From assembly GCF_030812295.1 (NCBI RefSeq), contig NZ_JAUSSK010000002.1, positions 774,001 to 838,000 on the forward strand: a stretch of DNA of 64,000 nucleotides, read 5' to 3'. Of this stretch, positions 1 through 9,356 are shown one piece after another (the stretch's first letter is position 1; each line of letters begins with the position of its first letter). Under the pieces are notes generated by a model. That model was not told the origin of the DNA. It saw nothing but the letters and a program-made list of their open reading frames with translations, and ran no database searches. A program made the translations under genes and the position numbers. The DNA comes from Luteibacter jiangsuensis. GTDB lineage: Bacteria > Pseudomonadota > Gammaproteobacteria > Xanthomonadales > Rhodanobacteraceae.

Positions 1-27
1 GACGATCGCCGCGTTCGCTTCGTTCGA

Positions 28-810
28 TTACTGACGTGGCGCCATCAGCTTGCGTTGCAGCGAATAGAGAATGGCGGCATCGGTGACATCGAGCGTGTCG
101 GTTTCCATCGCCCGGTAGTGGCGATGGAAGGCGATGATCGCATTGCGCGGATTGGATACGTCATAGCCGACCAGGCGCATCGCCGCGAGGCTATCGAAGC
201 CGGGCGGTGCGGGGATCGGGTTCGCCTCCGGCCATAGCCCGAAACCGTAACTGGCAAGCGTCGACCAGGGGAATTGCACGCTCGGATCGTTCTTCCGGCC
301 GGGCGCGATGTCGCCATGACCGACCACGGCTTCGCGCGGGATGCCCAGGCGCGTGGTGAGGTCGGCCAGCAGGTTCACCAGCGCCTGTATCTGCGGCTGG
401 GTGAACGGGGACTCGCCATCGTTGTCGATCTCGATGCCGATGGACGAGGAATTCAGGTCCGTCATGTCGCCCCAGCGCGAGGCGCCCGCGTGCCAGGCGC
501 GGTCGTTGTCGTCGACGAGCTGGTCGATGCGGCCATTGGCCTCGACGAGGTAGTGAGCGCTTACCTGGCCTTCGCTGTTACGTGTGCTCAGCACGCGCAG
601 GGCCTCCGCGGCGTTGCCGATCGAGGTGTGGTGCAACACGATGATCTGCGCCTTGCGCGCGTTGAAGTTGGGCGACGGTGTCCAGTGGGCCAGGGCGCTG
701 CGCTGCGGTGCGACGCGTGGCCCGGTGGCGCAGCCGGCAAGGCAGGCGATCGCCAGCACGACCGCCGCGAGGCGGATGCGCCTTGCGACGGTGGCCCTTG
801 TTCGCGTCAT
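28..810 (-). CDS. amiD: Lipoprotein N-acetylmuramoyl-L-alanine amidase (AmiD-like, amidase_2)
   Basis: Predicted zinc amidase that cleaves the bond between MurNAc and L-Ala in peptidoglycan or its fragments, probably anchored to the outer membrane. The 260-aa protein starts with a basic, hydrophobic signal ending in a lipobox (L-A-G-C, Cys27). The amidase_2 fold follows: HH at 60-61, Glu127 in GIEI, and His165 and Asp175 in the GHGDIAPGRKNDP segment, matching the Zn-ligand layout of E. coli AmiD. A longer upstream reading exists, but the ATG at 810 gives a clean lipoprotein signal and overlaps the preceding gene's stop by 4 nt (ATGA), which suggests translational coupling. It is the last gene of a minus-strand run with zapE. 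Family assignment is firm; cytosolic AmpD is excluded by the lipobox. Confidence 0.9.
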   Translation of the reverse strand: MTRTRATVARRIRLAAVVLAIACLAGCATGPRVAPQRSALAHWTPSPNFNARKAQIIVLHHTSIGNAAEALRVLSTRNSEGQVSAHYLVEANGRIDQLVDDNDRAWHAGASRWGDMTDLNSSSIGIEIDNDGESPFTQPQIQALVNLLADLTTRLGIPREAVVGHGDIAPGRKNDPSVQFPWSTLASYGFGLWPEANPIPAPPGFDSLAAMRLVGYDVSNPRNAIIAFHRHYRAMETDTLDVTDAAILYSLQRKLMAPRQ

Positions 811-1247
811 TCGACCCGGAAGTCGCTGCTGGTGATGACCCACGCGATGTCCTCGCCCACGTCTCCGATGTCTTCCCTGGATGCCACCACGATCTGGAGG
901 TCGACGCAATCGTGGCCTTCGGAAAGCCATTCGGTCTTCTCGAGTGCCATGCCGGATTTCTTCAGCGCCGTGCGTAGGGTGGGCATGTTCGTGGCGAACA
1001 GTTCGGTGCCTTCATGGGTGAGCACGCCGCCCAGTACTTCGATGTCGCACAGTTTGTCGTCGAGGAAGCGCAGCCGCAGCCAGTCGTCTCCGGCGGCATC
1101 GGCGTATTCGTCTTCGTCGTCCCACATGTTCTCGCCACCCGACTTCCAGCCGAGTGCGTCGCGAAGCTTCTTTCGCGACATGCCGAAGAAGATGTCGGTG
1201 TCGCCGCGGCGGATGCCGCGGCCCGGGACCAGCTCGCAATGTTCCAT
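807..1247 (-). CDS. Hypothetical acidic protein
   Basis: A 146-aa soluble protein I do not recognise. It has no signal peptide or membrane segment. It is acidic, with an Asp/Glu-rich stretch around residues 42-54 (WDDEDEYADAAGDD) and a C-terminal half of alternating hydrophobic and charged residues that looks like a small alpha/beta domain. The ATG at 1247 was chosen because GAGG lies at the right distance upstream; an in-frame ATG 54 nt earlier has no comparable site. Its stop overlaps the amidase start (ATGA), and zapE ends 90 nt upstream on the same strand, so it probably shares their transcript. No function is claimed. Confidence 0.8.
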   Translation of the reverse strand: MEHCELVPGRGIRRGDTDIFFGMSRKKLRDALGWKSGGENMWDDEDEYADAAGDDWLRLRFLDDKLCDIEVLGGVLTHEGTELFATNMPTLRTALKKSGMALEKTEWLSEGHDCVDLQIVVASREDIGDVGEDIAWVITSSDFRVE

Positions 1248-1337
1248 GGCATACCTCGTCAGATGGCGCGGGAGACCCGCCGGTGAAGCATGGCGGACCA
1301 ACGATACGACCGGCCAGCCGGTCCTGTCCGTGCCGTG

Positions 1338-2450
1338 TCAGGGTTTATGGTCACGGCCAAGGTAGTCCTCGCTCTGCATTTCGATGAGCCGCGATTCGGT
1401 GCGGCCGAACTCGGCGCGAACCTTGCGGCCATCGTAGAGTTCCGTGATCGGTGCGGCCGCGGAGAGTACCAGCTTCACGTGACGGTCGTAGAACTCGTCC
1501 ACCAGCAGGACGAAGCGCTTGGCCTCGTTTTCCGAGTAGATGGTGAACTGCGGCACGTTGGACAGGATCACCGCCGGATACGATTTCGCCAGCTCGATGT
1601 AGTCAGCGACGGCGCGTGGGCCTTCGCAGAGCGCGGCGAAGTCGAACCAGACGATATTCTTCGCACGCTTGCGCACCGGCACGTCGCGGCCGCTGAGCAT
1701 GATGGAGCCGGCCTCGGCGATCTCGCCCTCCGCCTGGCCCATGAAGATCTTCGTCAGCGAGCGCTCGGCCTCCTGGCCGGGCGGCACGAGGTAGACCGGC
1801 GCCTGGCTCAGGGCGCGCAGGCGCCAGTCGTGCGGAGACACCATTTCATGGACCACGCAGTGCTTTTCGATCGCCGCGATGGCAGGCAGGAACCGCGCGC
1901 GTTGCAGGCCGTCCTTGTAGAGGCCCTTCGGCGGCGTGTTCGAGGTGGTGACCAGCGTGACGCCGCGCGCGAACAAGCCGTCCAGCAGCCCGGCGAGGAT
2001 CATGGCGTCGCCGATATCGGAGACGAGGAATTCGTCCAGGCACAACACGCGGCACTTCGCGGCGAGGCGTTCGGCCACCTCGTCGAGCGGACTCTGCCGC
2101 TCGCCGAGTTCGCGCAGCATGCCGTGCACCTCCAGCATGAAGCGGTGGAAATGCCGCCGCAGGGCGAGACCCGGGGCGAGGCTGGAGACGAAGAGGTCCA
2201 TGAGGAAGGTCTTGCCCCGGCCGACGCTGCCCCACAGGTACAGGCCGCGCACGGCGGCGCGTGGTTCGTTGCCGAGCATGCTGCGAAGGCGGCCGAAAAG
2301 GCCGCCACCGGAAGGCGCGGGTGTGCAGAGTGCCGCATGCAGGCGGTCGAACTGGGCGATGACGGGTAGCTGGGCCGGATCGGATTCCCAGCGATGCCCG
2401 GCGATCCCGTCCCGGTAGCGCTCGCCGGGCGTCGATTCCGTGCAGGTCAT
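1338..2450 (-). CDS. zapE: Cell division ATPase ZapE (AFG1 family)
   Basis: AFG1/LACE1-type ATPase. In E. coli ZapE associates with the division ring and destabilises FtsZ polymers. The 370-aa protein has the Walker A motif GSVGRGKT at about 74-81 and Walker B ending in LCLDE (Asp139-Glu140), as in the family, and full family length. The ATG at 2450 is preferred over a 69-codon upstream extension because it forms a 4-nt ATGA overlap with the upstream alpha/beta hydrolase and begins the conserved region sensibly. Coupling to that hydrolase suggests co-expression, though no functional link between them is established. Confidence 0.92.
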   Translation of the reverse strand: MTCTESTPGERYRDGIAGHRWESDPAQLPVIAQFDRLHAALCTPAPSGGGLFGRLRSMLGNEPRAAVRGLYLWGSVGRGKTFLMDLFVSSLAPGLALRRHFHRFMLEVHGMLRELGERQSPLDEVAERLAAKCRVLCLDEFLVSDIGDAMILAGLLDGLFARGVTLVTTSNTPPKGLYKDGLQRARFLPAIAAIEKHCVVHEMVSPHDWRLRALSQAPVYLVPPGQEAERSLTKIFMGQAEGEIAEAGSIMLSGRDVPVRKRAKNIVWFDFAALCEGPRAVADYIELAKSYPAVILSNVPQFTIYSENEAKRFVLLVDEFYDRHVKLVLSAAAPITELYDGRKVRAEFGRTESRLIEMQSEDYLGRDHKP

Positions 2451-3145
2451 GCAGCGCGGGACTCCGGCAACCAGTTCTTCACGCCATTCTTGATGACGCC
2501 GCGCAGGTCCATCAGGCGGCGATGGAAGAAATGGCTGGTGTCCTCCATTCTCACCAGTTGCGGGCGAGTATCTTCCGGCAGGTTGTCGATCCAGTCGTAG
2601 ACGGCCTGCGGGTCGACGATCTCGTCGGCGTCGCCCATGACCACGAGCCAGTGGCACCGGGGCAGTTCCAACTGGTCGAAATCCCAGCCACGGCCCGCCA
2701 CGGGTGGCGCCACGCTGATCAAGGCCTCGGCTCCAAGGTGGGTGGCGTTACGCAGGGTCACGTAACTGCCGAAGGAAAACCCGGCCAGCCACAGGGCGGC
2801 GCCGGGACGGACCTTGCGCGCCCAGGCGACCACGGCGGCGAGATCGTCACTTTCGCCATGGCCGCTGTCGAACGCCCCTTCCGACCTGCCCACGCTGCGG
2901 AAGTTGAAGATGATCGTGTCCATGCCGGACTCACGCAGCGAGCGCTCGATCATGGTCACCACCTTGTTGTGCATGCTGCCGCCGTCCGTGGACAGCGGGT
3001 GGCAGATCACGGCGATGCCATGACGGGCCACGTCGGCGGTGGCGGCCTTGGCTTCGCATTCGAGCTTGCCCGCCGGGCCTGCGAGCGCGAAGCTCATGCT
3101 CTCGTCCGGAAAGTGATCCGGCGCTGTAGGTAGAAGATCGCTCAT
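2447..3145 (-). CDS. Alpha/beta hydrolase (COG2945-type)
   Basis: Cytoplasmic serine hydrolase of unknown substrate, 232 aa. Visible family features are the ICHPLSTDGGSMHNK segment (about 48-61), the nucleophile elbow GFSFGS with Ser124, an acidic residue in GDADEIVDP, and a C-terminal catalytic His in DTSHFFHR. These match the COG2945 dienelactone-hydrolase-like group. Two adjacent ATGs are possible: 3145 (GGAGA just upstream) or 3154, three codons earlier. A much longer upstream extension has no support. Its stop overlaps zapE by 4 nt. Enzyme class is sure; the reaction is not. Confidence 0.85.
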   Translation of the reverse strand: MSDLLPTAPDHFPDESMSFALAGPAGKLECEAKAATADVARHGIAVICHPLSTDGGSMHNKVVTMIERSLRESGMDTIIFNFRSVGRSEGAFDSGHGESDDLAAVVAWARKVRPGAALWLAGFSFGSYVTLRNATHLGAEALISVAPPVAGRGWDFDQLELPRCHWLVVMGDADEIVDPQAVYDWIDNLPEDTRPQLVRMEDTSHFFHRRLMDLRGVIKNGVKNWLPESRAA

Positions 3146-3193
3146 GCTCTCCATGATACCCGCTGGCTGGCCGTCTCGCGGCGAGGACCCGCG

Positions 3194-3790
3194 ATGAACG
3201 TGCTGGCACATGCCTTGCTGGCGGGTGACGACGCGGCCTTGCGCCTGGGCGGCATCATGGGCGACTTCGTGCATGGCAAGCCCGATCCGGCCATTCCCGA
3301 GCGGGTTCGTCAGGGTATCCAATTGCACCGGGCGATCGACAGCTTCACCGACAGCCACGACGAGGTCCGCGCGGCCCGCGAGCGCTTGCCCGCGCCCTTC
3401 CGCCGCTATGCGGGGATCCTCCTCGACATGTGGTTCGACCACTGCCTGGCGCGCGGCTTCGCACGCTGGTCAACGCGGCCCCTGGAGGATTTCTCGAACG
3501 ACCTGCGCGCCGAACTGCATGCGGCCGGTCCGTTGCTACCCGATGCGCTGAAGCGTTTCCTCGGCTATATGGACGCGAACCGGCTTCCGGCAGGCTATGC
3601 GCGGGCCGAGGCGATCGCCAAGGCCTTGCGCGGTATCTCGCAACGGTTGTCCCGGGCCAACCCCGTCGGCGAGGCCATGCCGCTGTTGATGGCCGAGGAC
3701 GCCATGCTGCAGGCCACGTTCGAGCGGTTCTTCCCGCAGTTGCGAGCGTTCGCGACGGAGTGGGTGGCCCGCCTTCCGCCGCTTACTTGA
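3194..3790 (+). CDS. acpH: Acyl carrier protein phosphodiesterase
   Basis: AcpH (DUF479) hydrolytically removes the 4'-phosphopantetheine arm from holo-ACP. The 198-aa protein begins with the family N-terminus MNVLAHALLAG and shows metal-site motifs of this HD-like family: GDFVHGK, LHRAID-FTDSHD, and LLDMWFDHCLA. Length is typical. It is transcribed divergently from the alpha/beta hydrolase 49 nt away and its 3' end overlaps the convergent cytochrome gene by 8 nt. Assignment is confident. Confidence 0.9.
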   Translation: MNVLAHALLAGDDAALRLGGIMGDFVHGKPDPAIPERVRQGIQLHRAIDSFTDSHDEVRAARERLPAPFRRYAGILLDMWFDHCLARGFARWSTRPLEDFSNDLRAELHAAGPLLPDALKRFLGYMDANRLPAGYARAEAIAKALRGISQRLSRANPVGEAMPLLMAEDAMLQATFERFFPQLRAFATEWVARLPPLT

Positions 3791-4316
3791 CCTGATCGGC
3801 CATCCACTTGACGGTGTTGCCGACTTGTTCGTCGGTCAGGGCAGGGTTACCGCCCTTGGCCGGCATGTGGTTGCCGTCGGGGCCGGTGTAGCCGTCGATG
3901 GCGTGCTTGGTGAGGGTGGCGATGCCCTGGGCGATGCGTGCGGACCACGCGGCCTTGTCACCGAGCTTCGGCGCACCGGCCACGCCAGCCGTATGGCAGC
4001 TGTGGCACAGGTTGTCGTAGATGGTCTTGCCGTCGGTGCTGCCACCGTAGGCGACCTGCGAAGCGGCGGCCTTGGCGGCGGCTTCCTGGGCGGCCAGCAT
4101 CGCCGCACGGCCGGTGTCGCCGGCATAGACGCCGCCCACCGGGGCGATCCGGGCCTCGGTGTGCTTGGCGACGGCCGGGTCCTGATCCTTGGGGATGTTG
4201 CTGTAGATGGTATAGGCGATAACCATCAGGACGAGGGCCAGGACACTGAGGCCGGCGGTCAGCCACGAGAACTGACGCATGAAGTTCTGGTCGGACTTGC
4301 TCGGAGAACCGCTCAC
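3783..4316 (-). CDS. Membrane-anchored c-type cytochrome (cytochrome c5-like)
   Basis: Single-haem cytochrome c, 177 aa, probably facing the periplasm from an uncleaved N-terminal anchor (hydrophobic stretch about 17-39). The haem site is CHSCH at 104-108 and the distal Met is in NHMPAKGG (Met151), the arrangement of cytochrome c5-type domains. An Ala-rich linker (about 70-92) separates anchor and haem domain. The GTG at 4316 is chosen because GGAG lies 7 nt upstream. It probably carries electrons between respiratory complexes. The gene overlaps acpH tail to tail by 8 nt. Confidence 0.87.
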   Translation of the reverse strand: MSGSPSKSDQNFMRQFSWLTAGLSVLALVLMVIAYTIYSNIPKDQDPAVAKHTEARIAPVGGVYAGDTGRAAMLAAQEAAAKAAASQVAYGGSTDGKTIYDNLCHSCHTAGVAGAPKLGDKAAWSARIAQGIATLTKHAIDGYTGPDGNHMPAKGGNPALTDEQVGNTVKWMADQVK

Positions 4317-4647
4317 GCATTGACTCCACTGATTTGGGTGTGCCGTCCCCTCCCCGGGATCCGGCGTGCCTGCCGGCCGCAAATGCGGCGTCGAATTTCG
4401 CGAGTATAACGGAACCTCCGCGGGAGTCAGCGGTCCGCATGCCGGTGCCGCGCCAGGGGACCGGCGGGGGAGACGTGCCGTCAGTCATGCTGTACCCCTG
4501 TCAACCGGCATTGTTCAATGCCGTTCACCTACACCTATATTGGCGCCGTCGGGTTTTCACCTTTTGGGGGTATAAACCCCCATGGCGCACGGCGCGCCGG
4601 TCGGACCAGGTACCCCCGTCCGGTCATTCATCCTGGGAGTGTTTTGC
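4317..4647. other. Intergenic region with perfect inverted repeat 4566-4581
   Basis: About 330 nt between the divergent cytochrome and RND adaptor genes, and AT-richer than its surroundings near 4500-4580. The clearest structure is GGGGGT-ATAA-ACCCCC at 4566-4581, a perfect 6-bp inverted repeat about 70 nt before the adaptor start, a plausible operator for efflux control. A TATATT at 4536-4541 could be a -10 box, but no well-spaced -35 accompanies it. I see no supported gene here; in-frame upstream extensions of the adaptor lack a ribosome binding site. Confidence 0.45.
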
Positions 4648-5904
4648 ATGTCGCGTTTTTGGAAGATCGCGCTGGCCGTCATCGTGGTTCTGGTGATCGC
4701 GGGCATATTCGTCGTTCCCCGGCTGCGTCACGCCGACGGTGCGAACGCAGCCCAGACCCAGGGAGGCAAGGCCGATGGCGAGGGCCAGGGGAAGGACCAG
4801 CCGCCCGTGCCGGTCACGGTCGTACCCGTCGCCAGCCAGGATGTGCCCGTCTACCTCACCGCCACCGGTACGGCCCAGGCGCGTAATTCCGTGGTGGTGC
4901 GCCCGCAGGTCAGCGGCCAGCTGATGAAGCTCAACTTCCAGGAAGGCCAGGAGGTGAAGCAGGGCGATGTCATCGCCGAGATCGACCCGCGCACCATCCA
5001 GTCGCAATACGACCAGTCCGTCGCCAAGCTGCGCCAGGACCAGGCCGCCGCGGCCACCGCCAAGAACAACCTCGAGCGTTCGCAGAATCTGGTCAGCAAG
5101 GGCGGCCAGCAGTACGTGTCCAAGCAGGACCTCGACAATCTCAAGAACACCCTCGACCAGGCCCTCGCCACGGTGGTCGCGGACCAGGCCTCGATCCGTG
5201 CCTCGCAGGTGCAGTTGGGCTTCACCAAGGTGATCGCGCCGATCGACGGGCTCGCCGGTATCCGTGCGGTGGACGTCGGCAACATCGTCGCCACCACGGA
5301 CACGATCGTCACGCTGACCGAGGTCCATCCGATCTACGTCTCGTTCAACCTGCCCGAGAAGAACCTCGACCTGGTCCGTTCCTCCATGCGCGAGGAAGGC
5401 GCCACACCGCTCGAGGTCGCCGCGCTCGACCGTGTCGACGCGCATGTGGTGGCCACCGGCAAGCTCGACGTCATCGACAACACCATCGACACCACCACCG
5501 GCACGTTCCGCCTGCGCGCGCTGTTCGACAACACCAAGACCGAGCTGTGGCCCGGCCAGTTCGTCAATGCGCGCGTTCGCGTGCGCACGGTGAAGAACGG
5601 CCTCGTCGTGCCCGCCCAGGCGGTGCAACGCGGGCCGGATGGCGACTATGTCTATCTCGTGCAGGGCGACAACACGGTCAAGATGCAGGCGGTGGAAACC
5701 GCCACCGAGGTGGGTGACAGCCACATGCTCATCAGCAAGGGCCTGAAGCTCGGCGACAAGGTGGTGACCGAGGGCCAGTTCCGTCTCAAGCCGGGCTCGA
5801 AGGTGCAGCCGCTGGCGCCGGGGCAGGTTCCCGCAGCGCCCACGGCCGAGGAATTGAAGGCGAAGAAGGATCAGCAGGGCCGCCAGGGCGGACGCCGCGG
5901 CTGA
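4648..5904 (+). CDS. mdtA: RND efflux periplasmic adaptor (MdtA-like)
   Basis: HlyD/AcrA-family membrane fusion protein linking an inner-membrane RND pump to an outer-membrane channel. It is 418 aa, with an N-terminal membrane anchor or signal (about 5-25), a lipoyl/barrel-sandwich half starting near VRPQVSGQ, a coiled-coil hairpin (about 110-190, rich in Gln/Ala/Lys), the second lipoyl half, a beta-barrel and a C-terminal domain. The ATG at 4648 has GGGAG 9 nt upstream; the 22-codon longer version does not. It is followed by two RND permeases, the MdtABC arrangement. The tail is Lys/Arg/Gly-rich. Confidence 0.9.
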   Translation: MSRFWKIALAVIVVLVIAGIFVVPRLRHADGANAAQTQGGKADGEGQGKDQPPVPVTVVPVASQDVPVYLTATGTAQARNSVVVRPQVSGQLMKLNFQEGQEVKQGDVIAEIDPRTIQSQYDQSVAKLRQDQAAAATAKNNLERSQNLVSKGGQQYVSKQDLDNLKNTLDQALATVVADQASIRASQVQLGFTKVIAPIDGLAGIRAVDVGNIVATTDTIVTLTEVHPIYVSFNLPEKNLDLVRSSMREEGATPLEVAALDRVDAHVVATGKLDVIDNTIDTTTGTFRLRALFDNTKTELWPGQFVNARVRVRTVKNGLVVPAQAVQRGPDGDYVYLVQGDNTVKMQAVETATEVGDSHMLISKGLKLGDKVVTEGQFRLKPGSKVQPLAPGQVPAAPTAEELKAKKDQQGRQGGRRG

Positions 5905-5979
5905 TAGCGCTTAGCGCGCGGCGTGTCCACGACGGATGCGCCGCCACGGATCGCAAGGTCCCGACACCAGGAATAGAAC

Positions 5980-8900
5980 GTGGGTTTCTCGACACTCTTC
6001 ATTCGCCGGCCGATCGCCACCTCGTTGCTGATGGTGGCGGTCCTGTTGCTCGGTATCCTCGGCTACCGGCAGCTTCCGGTGTCGGCGCTGCCGGAGATCG
6101 ACGCGCCCAGCCTTGTCGTCACCACGCAGTATCCGGGTGCCAGCGCCACCACCATGGCGGCCCTGGTCACCACGCCGCTGGAGCGTAACTTCGGCCAGAT
6201 CTCCGGGCTGAACATGATGAGTTCGGACTCGTCGGCGGGCCTGTCGACGATCGTCCTGCAATTCAACATGGACCGCGACATCGACATCGCCGCGCAGGAC
6301 GTGCAGGCCGCCATCAACCAGGCGCGCGGCACCTTGCCGAACAACCTGCCTTATCCGCCCGTCTACAACCGCGTGAACCCGGCCGACGCGCCGATCATGA
6401 CGCTGATGCTCACCTCGGACAGCCGTGCGCTGCGCGACGTGAACAACTTCGCCGATTCGATCCTCTCGCAGAAGCTCTCGCAGGTGCAGGGCGTCGGCCT
6501 GGTCTCCATTGCCGGCAACGTGCGTCCGGCCGTGCGTATCCAGGTGAACCCGGCCCAGCTGGCCAATCTCGGTCTGACCATGGAGGACGTGCGCAGTGCG
6601 CTCACCCAGGCCAACGTCAACGCGCCCAAGGGCACGCTGAACGGCAAGACCCAGTCGTACAGCATCGGCACCAACGACCAGCTGGCCGATGCCGCCGAGT
6701 ACAAGGGTACGATCATCAGCTACAAGAACGGCGCTCCCGTGCGCCTGTCCGACGTGGCGAATGTGATCGACGGCGTGGAGAACGACCAACTCGCCGCATG
6801 GGCGAACGGCAAGCCGGCGGTGCTGCTCGACATCCGCCGCCAGCCTGGCGCGAACATCGTGCAGACGGTGCAACAGATCCGCCAGACCATCCCCGACCTG
6901 CAAAAGGTGCTGCCGGCCGACGTTCACCTGCAGGTGTTCTCCGATCGCACCATCACCATCCGTGCGTCGGTCGAGGATGTCCAGTTCACCCTGATCCTCA
7001 CGATCTGCCTCGTCGTGGCGGTGATCTTCGTCTTCCTGCGCCGCCTGTGGGCCACGGTGATCCCGTCGGTGGCCGTGCCCTTGTCGCTGATGGGTACGTT
7101 CGGCGTGATGGCCTTCACCGGCATGTCGCTGGACAACCTCTCGCTGATGGCGTTGGCGGTTGCGACCGGCTTCGTCGTCGACGATGCGATCGTGATGATC
7201 GAGAACATCGTCCGCTACATCGAGCAGGGCCAGGACGCCAAGACCGCCGCCGAGGTGGGCGCGAAGGAGATCGGCTTCACGGTGCTCTCGCTGACCGTCT
7301 CGCTGATCGCGGTGTTCCTGCCACTGCTGTTGATGCCGGGCGTCACCGGCCGCCTGTTCCACGAATTCGCCTGGGTGCTGACCATCGCCGTGGCGATCTC
7401 GATGCTGGTCTCGCTGACGCTCACGCCGATGATGTGCGCGTATCTGCTCAAGGCCGACCAGCTGCCGGACGCGGACGATGCCCACGAACACGCCGCGGCC
7501 GCCGGCAAGCACACCACCTGGTCGCGCATCGTCGATGGCTACGGCCGCAGCCTCGACTGGGTGCTTGCCCACCGGCCGCTGACCATGATCGTCGCGGCGC
7601 TCTCGGTGGCGCTCACGGTCGTCCTGTACATCGTGATCCCGAAGGGGCTGCTGCCCGAGCAGGACACCGGCCTGATCACCGCCGTGGTGCAGGCCGACCA
7701 GAACGTCGCCTTCCCGCAGATGGAGAAACGCACGAAGGCGGTGGCCGACGCGCTCGGCAAGGATCCCGCCGTGTCCGGCGTGGCCGCCTTCATCGGCGCC
7801 GGCTCGGTCAATCCGACCCTCAACCAGGGTCAGATCTCGATCGTGCTGAAGGATCGCGGCGACCGCGACAGCCTCGACGAGGTGCTTCCGCGCCTGCAGG
7901 AAGCCGCCTCGCACATCGCCGGCGTGGCGCTGTACCTGAAGCCGGTACAGGACGTGACACTGGACAGCCAGGTGTCCGCCACCGAGTACCAGTATTCGCT
8001 GTCCGCCGTGGATTCGACCGCGCTGGCGGGTTATGCGCAGCAGATGACATCGGCCTTGCGCAAGCGCGAGGAACTGGCCGATGTCGACAGCAACCTCGCC
8101 GACAAGGGCAATGCGCTGAAGCTCACCATCGACCGCGACAGCGCCAGCCGCCTGGGCGTGCCGGTGCAGACCATCGACGACACGCTCTACGACGCCTACG
8201 GCCAACGGCAGATCTCGACGATCTTCACCCAGCTCAACCAGTACCGCGTGGTGCTCGAGGTCTCACCGGAATATCGCACCAGCACCGACCTGCTGAACAA
8301 GCTCACGGTGCGCGGCAACGGCAACGGCGCGCTCACGGGCTCCAACGCCACCAGCTTCGGCCAGCTCACCTCGAGCAACTCGGCCACGCCGGCGGGCATC
8401 GGCAATACCGGCAACGTCGGCTTCCAGGTCGGCGGTGGCGGCACGATCCCCCTGGCCGCGCTGGCCAGCGCCGAGGTCACCAGCGCGCCGCTGGTGGTCA
8501 GCCACCTGCAGCAGCTGCCGGCGGTGACCATCTCGTTCAACCTGGCGCCTGGCTACTCGCTGTCATCGGCGGTTGATGCGATCCACGAGGTGGAGAAGGA
8601 GCTGAACTTCCCGCCGGAAGTGCGCGGCCAGTTCATCGGCAAGGCGGCGGAGTTCTCGTCCTCGGTCGGCGACGAAGTGCTCCTGCTGCTGGCCTCGATC
8701 ATCGTCATCTACATCGTGCTGGGCGTGCTCTACGAGAGCTACATCCACCCGCTGACGATCATCTCCACGTTGCCCCCGGCCGGCGTCGGTGCGTTGCTTG
8801 CGCTGCTCCTGTGCGGCATGAGCCTGTCGGTGGACGGCATCGTCGGTATCGTCCTGCTGATCGGCATCGTGAAGAAGAACGCGATCATGATGATCGACTT

Positions 8901-9222
8901 CGCCATCGAGGCGAAGCGCACCGGCCTGAATGCACATGAGGCCATCCGCCGCGCCTGCCTGCTGCGCTTCCGTCCGATCATGATGACCACCGCGGCGGCG
9001 CTCCTCGGTGCGCTGCCCCTGGCCCTGGGCAACGGCATCGGTTCGGAGCTGCGCAAGCCGCTGGGCGTGTCGATCGTCGGTGGCCTGCTGCTTTCGCAGC
9101 TGGTCACGCTCTACACCACGCCGGTGATCTACCTGTACATGGAGCGTTTCTCCGACTGGCTGGCCGAGCGCAAGCGACGACGCGCCCTGGCGCACGGCAT
9201 CGAAGCGCAGACCGCGGGCTGA
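5980..9222 (+). CDS. mdtB: RND multidrug permease 1 (MdtB-like)
   Basis: Inner-membrane proton-driven drug exporter of the HAE-1 family, 1080 aa. It opens with FSTLFIRRPIATSLLM, the typical RND N-terminus, and contains the TM4 motif with paired aspartates (FVVDDAIVMIENI) used for proton relay, two large periplasmic loops, and the C-terminal GIVKKNAIMMIDFA repeat of that motif. The GTG start at 5980 has AGGA 8 nt upstream. The second periplasmic loop holds a low-complexity Gly/Ser/Asn/Thr stretch (about 775-830). It lies 75 nt after the adaptor. MdtB and MdtC form a mixed trimer in E. coli; the same is inferred here. Confidence 0.92.
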   Translation: MGFSTLFIRRPIATSLLMVAVLLLGILGYRQLPVSALPEIDAPSLVVTTQYPGASATTMAALVTTPLERNFGQISGLNMMSSDSSAGLSTIVLQFNMDRDIDIAAQDVQAAINQARGTLPNNLPYPPVYNRVNPADAPIMTLMLTSDSRALRDVNNFADSILSQKLSQVQGVGLVSIAGNVRPAVRIQVNPAQLANLGLTMEDVRSALTQANVNAPKGTLNGKTQSYSIGTNDQLADAAEYKGTIISYKNGAPVRLSDVANVIDGVENDQLAAWANGKPAVLLDIRRQPGANIVQTVQQIRQTIPDLQKVLPADVHLQVFSDRTITIRASVEDVQFTLILTICLVVAVIFVFLRRLWATVIPSVAVPLSLMGTFGVMAFTGMSLDNLSLMALAVATGFVVDDAIVMIENIVRYIEQGQDAKTAAEVGAKEIGFTVLSLTVSLIAVFLPLLLMPGVTGRLFHEFAWVLTIAVAISMLVSLTLTPMMCAYLLKADQLPDADDAHEHAAAAGKHTTWSRIVDGYGRSLDWVLAHRPLTMIVAALSVALTVVLYIVIPKGLLPEQDTGLITAVVQADQNVAFPQMEKRTKAVADALGKDPAVSGVAAFIGAGSVNPTLNQGQISIVLKDRGDRDSLDEVLPRLQEAASHIAGVALYLKPVQDVTLDSQVSATEYQYSLSAVDSTALAGYAQQMTSALRKREELADVDSNLADKGNALKLTIDRDSASRLGVPVQTIDDTLYDAYGQRQISTIFTQLNQYRVVLEVSPEYRTSTDLLNKLTVRGNGNGALTGSNATSFGQLTSSNSATPAGIGNTGNVGFQVGGGGTIPLAALASAEVTSAPLVVSHLQQLPAVTISFNLAPGYSLSSAVDAIHEVEKELNFPPEVRGQFIGKAAEFSSSVGDEVLLLLASIIVIYIVLGVLYESYIHPLTIISTLPPAGVGALLALLLCGMSLSVDGIVGIVLLIGIVKKNAIMMIDFAIEAKRTGLNAHEAIRRACLLRFRPIMMTTAAALLGALPLALGNGIGSELRKPLGVSIVGGLLLSQLVTLYTTPVIYLYMERFSDWLAERKRRRALAHGIEAQTAG

Positions 9223-9255
9223 TGACGGATCGCCCTCCCCAAGGAAATACCTCCT

Positions 9256-9290
9256 TTTCGCCGGACGGTTCGCCGCCCGGCGAAACCTTT
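9256..9290 (+). terminator. Possible intrinsic terminator between the two RND permeases
   Basis: A 9-bp perfect inverted repeat, TTTCGCCGG (9256-9264) with CCGGCGAAA (9277-9285), around a 12-nt loop, followed by CCTTTTTCC. This is the form of a rho-independent terminator or attenuator. It would reduce expression of the second permease relative to the first, or separate their transcripts. Confidence 0.5.
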
Positions 9291-9356
9291 TTCCGGTTGG
9301 CGCGTTAGGCAGGGAATGCCCAATGCCATCCCGCTCCCCATGAGCCGCTTCGCCCC

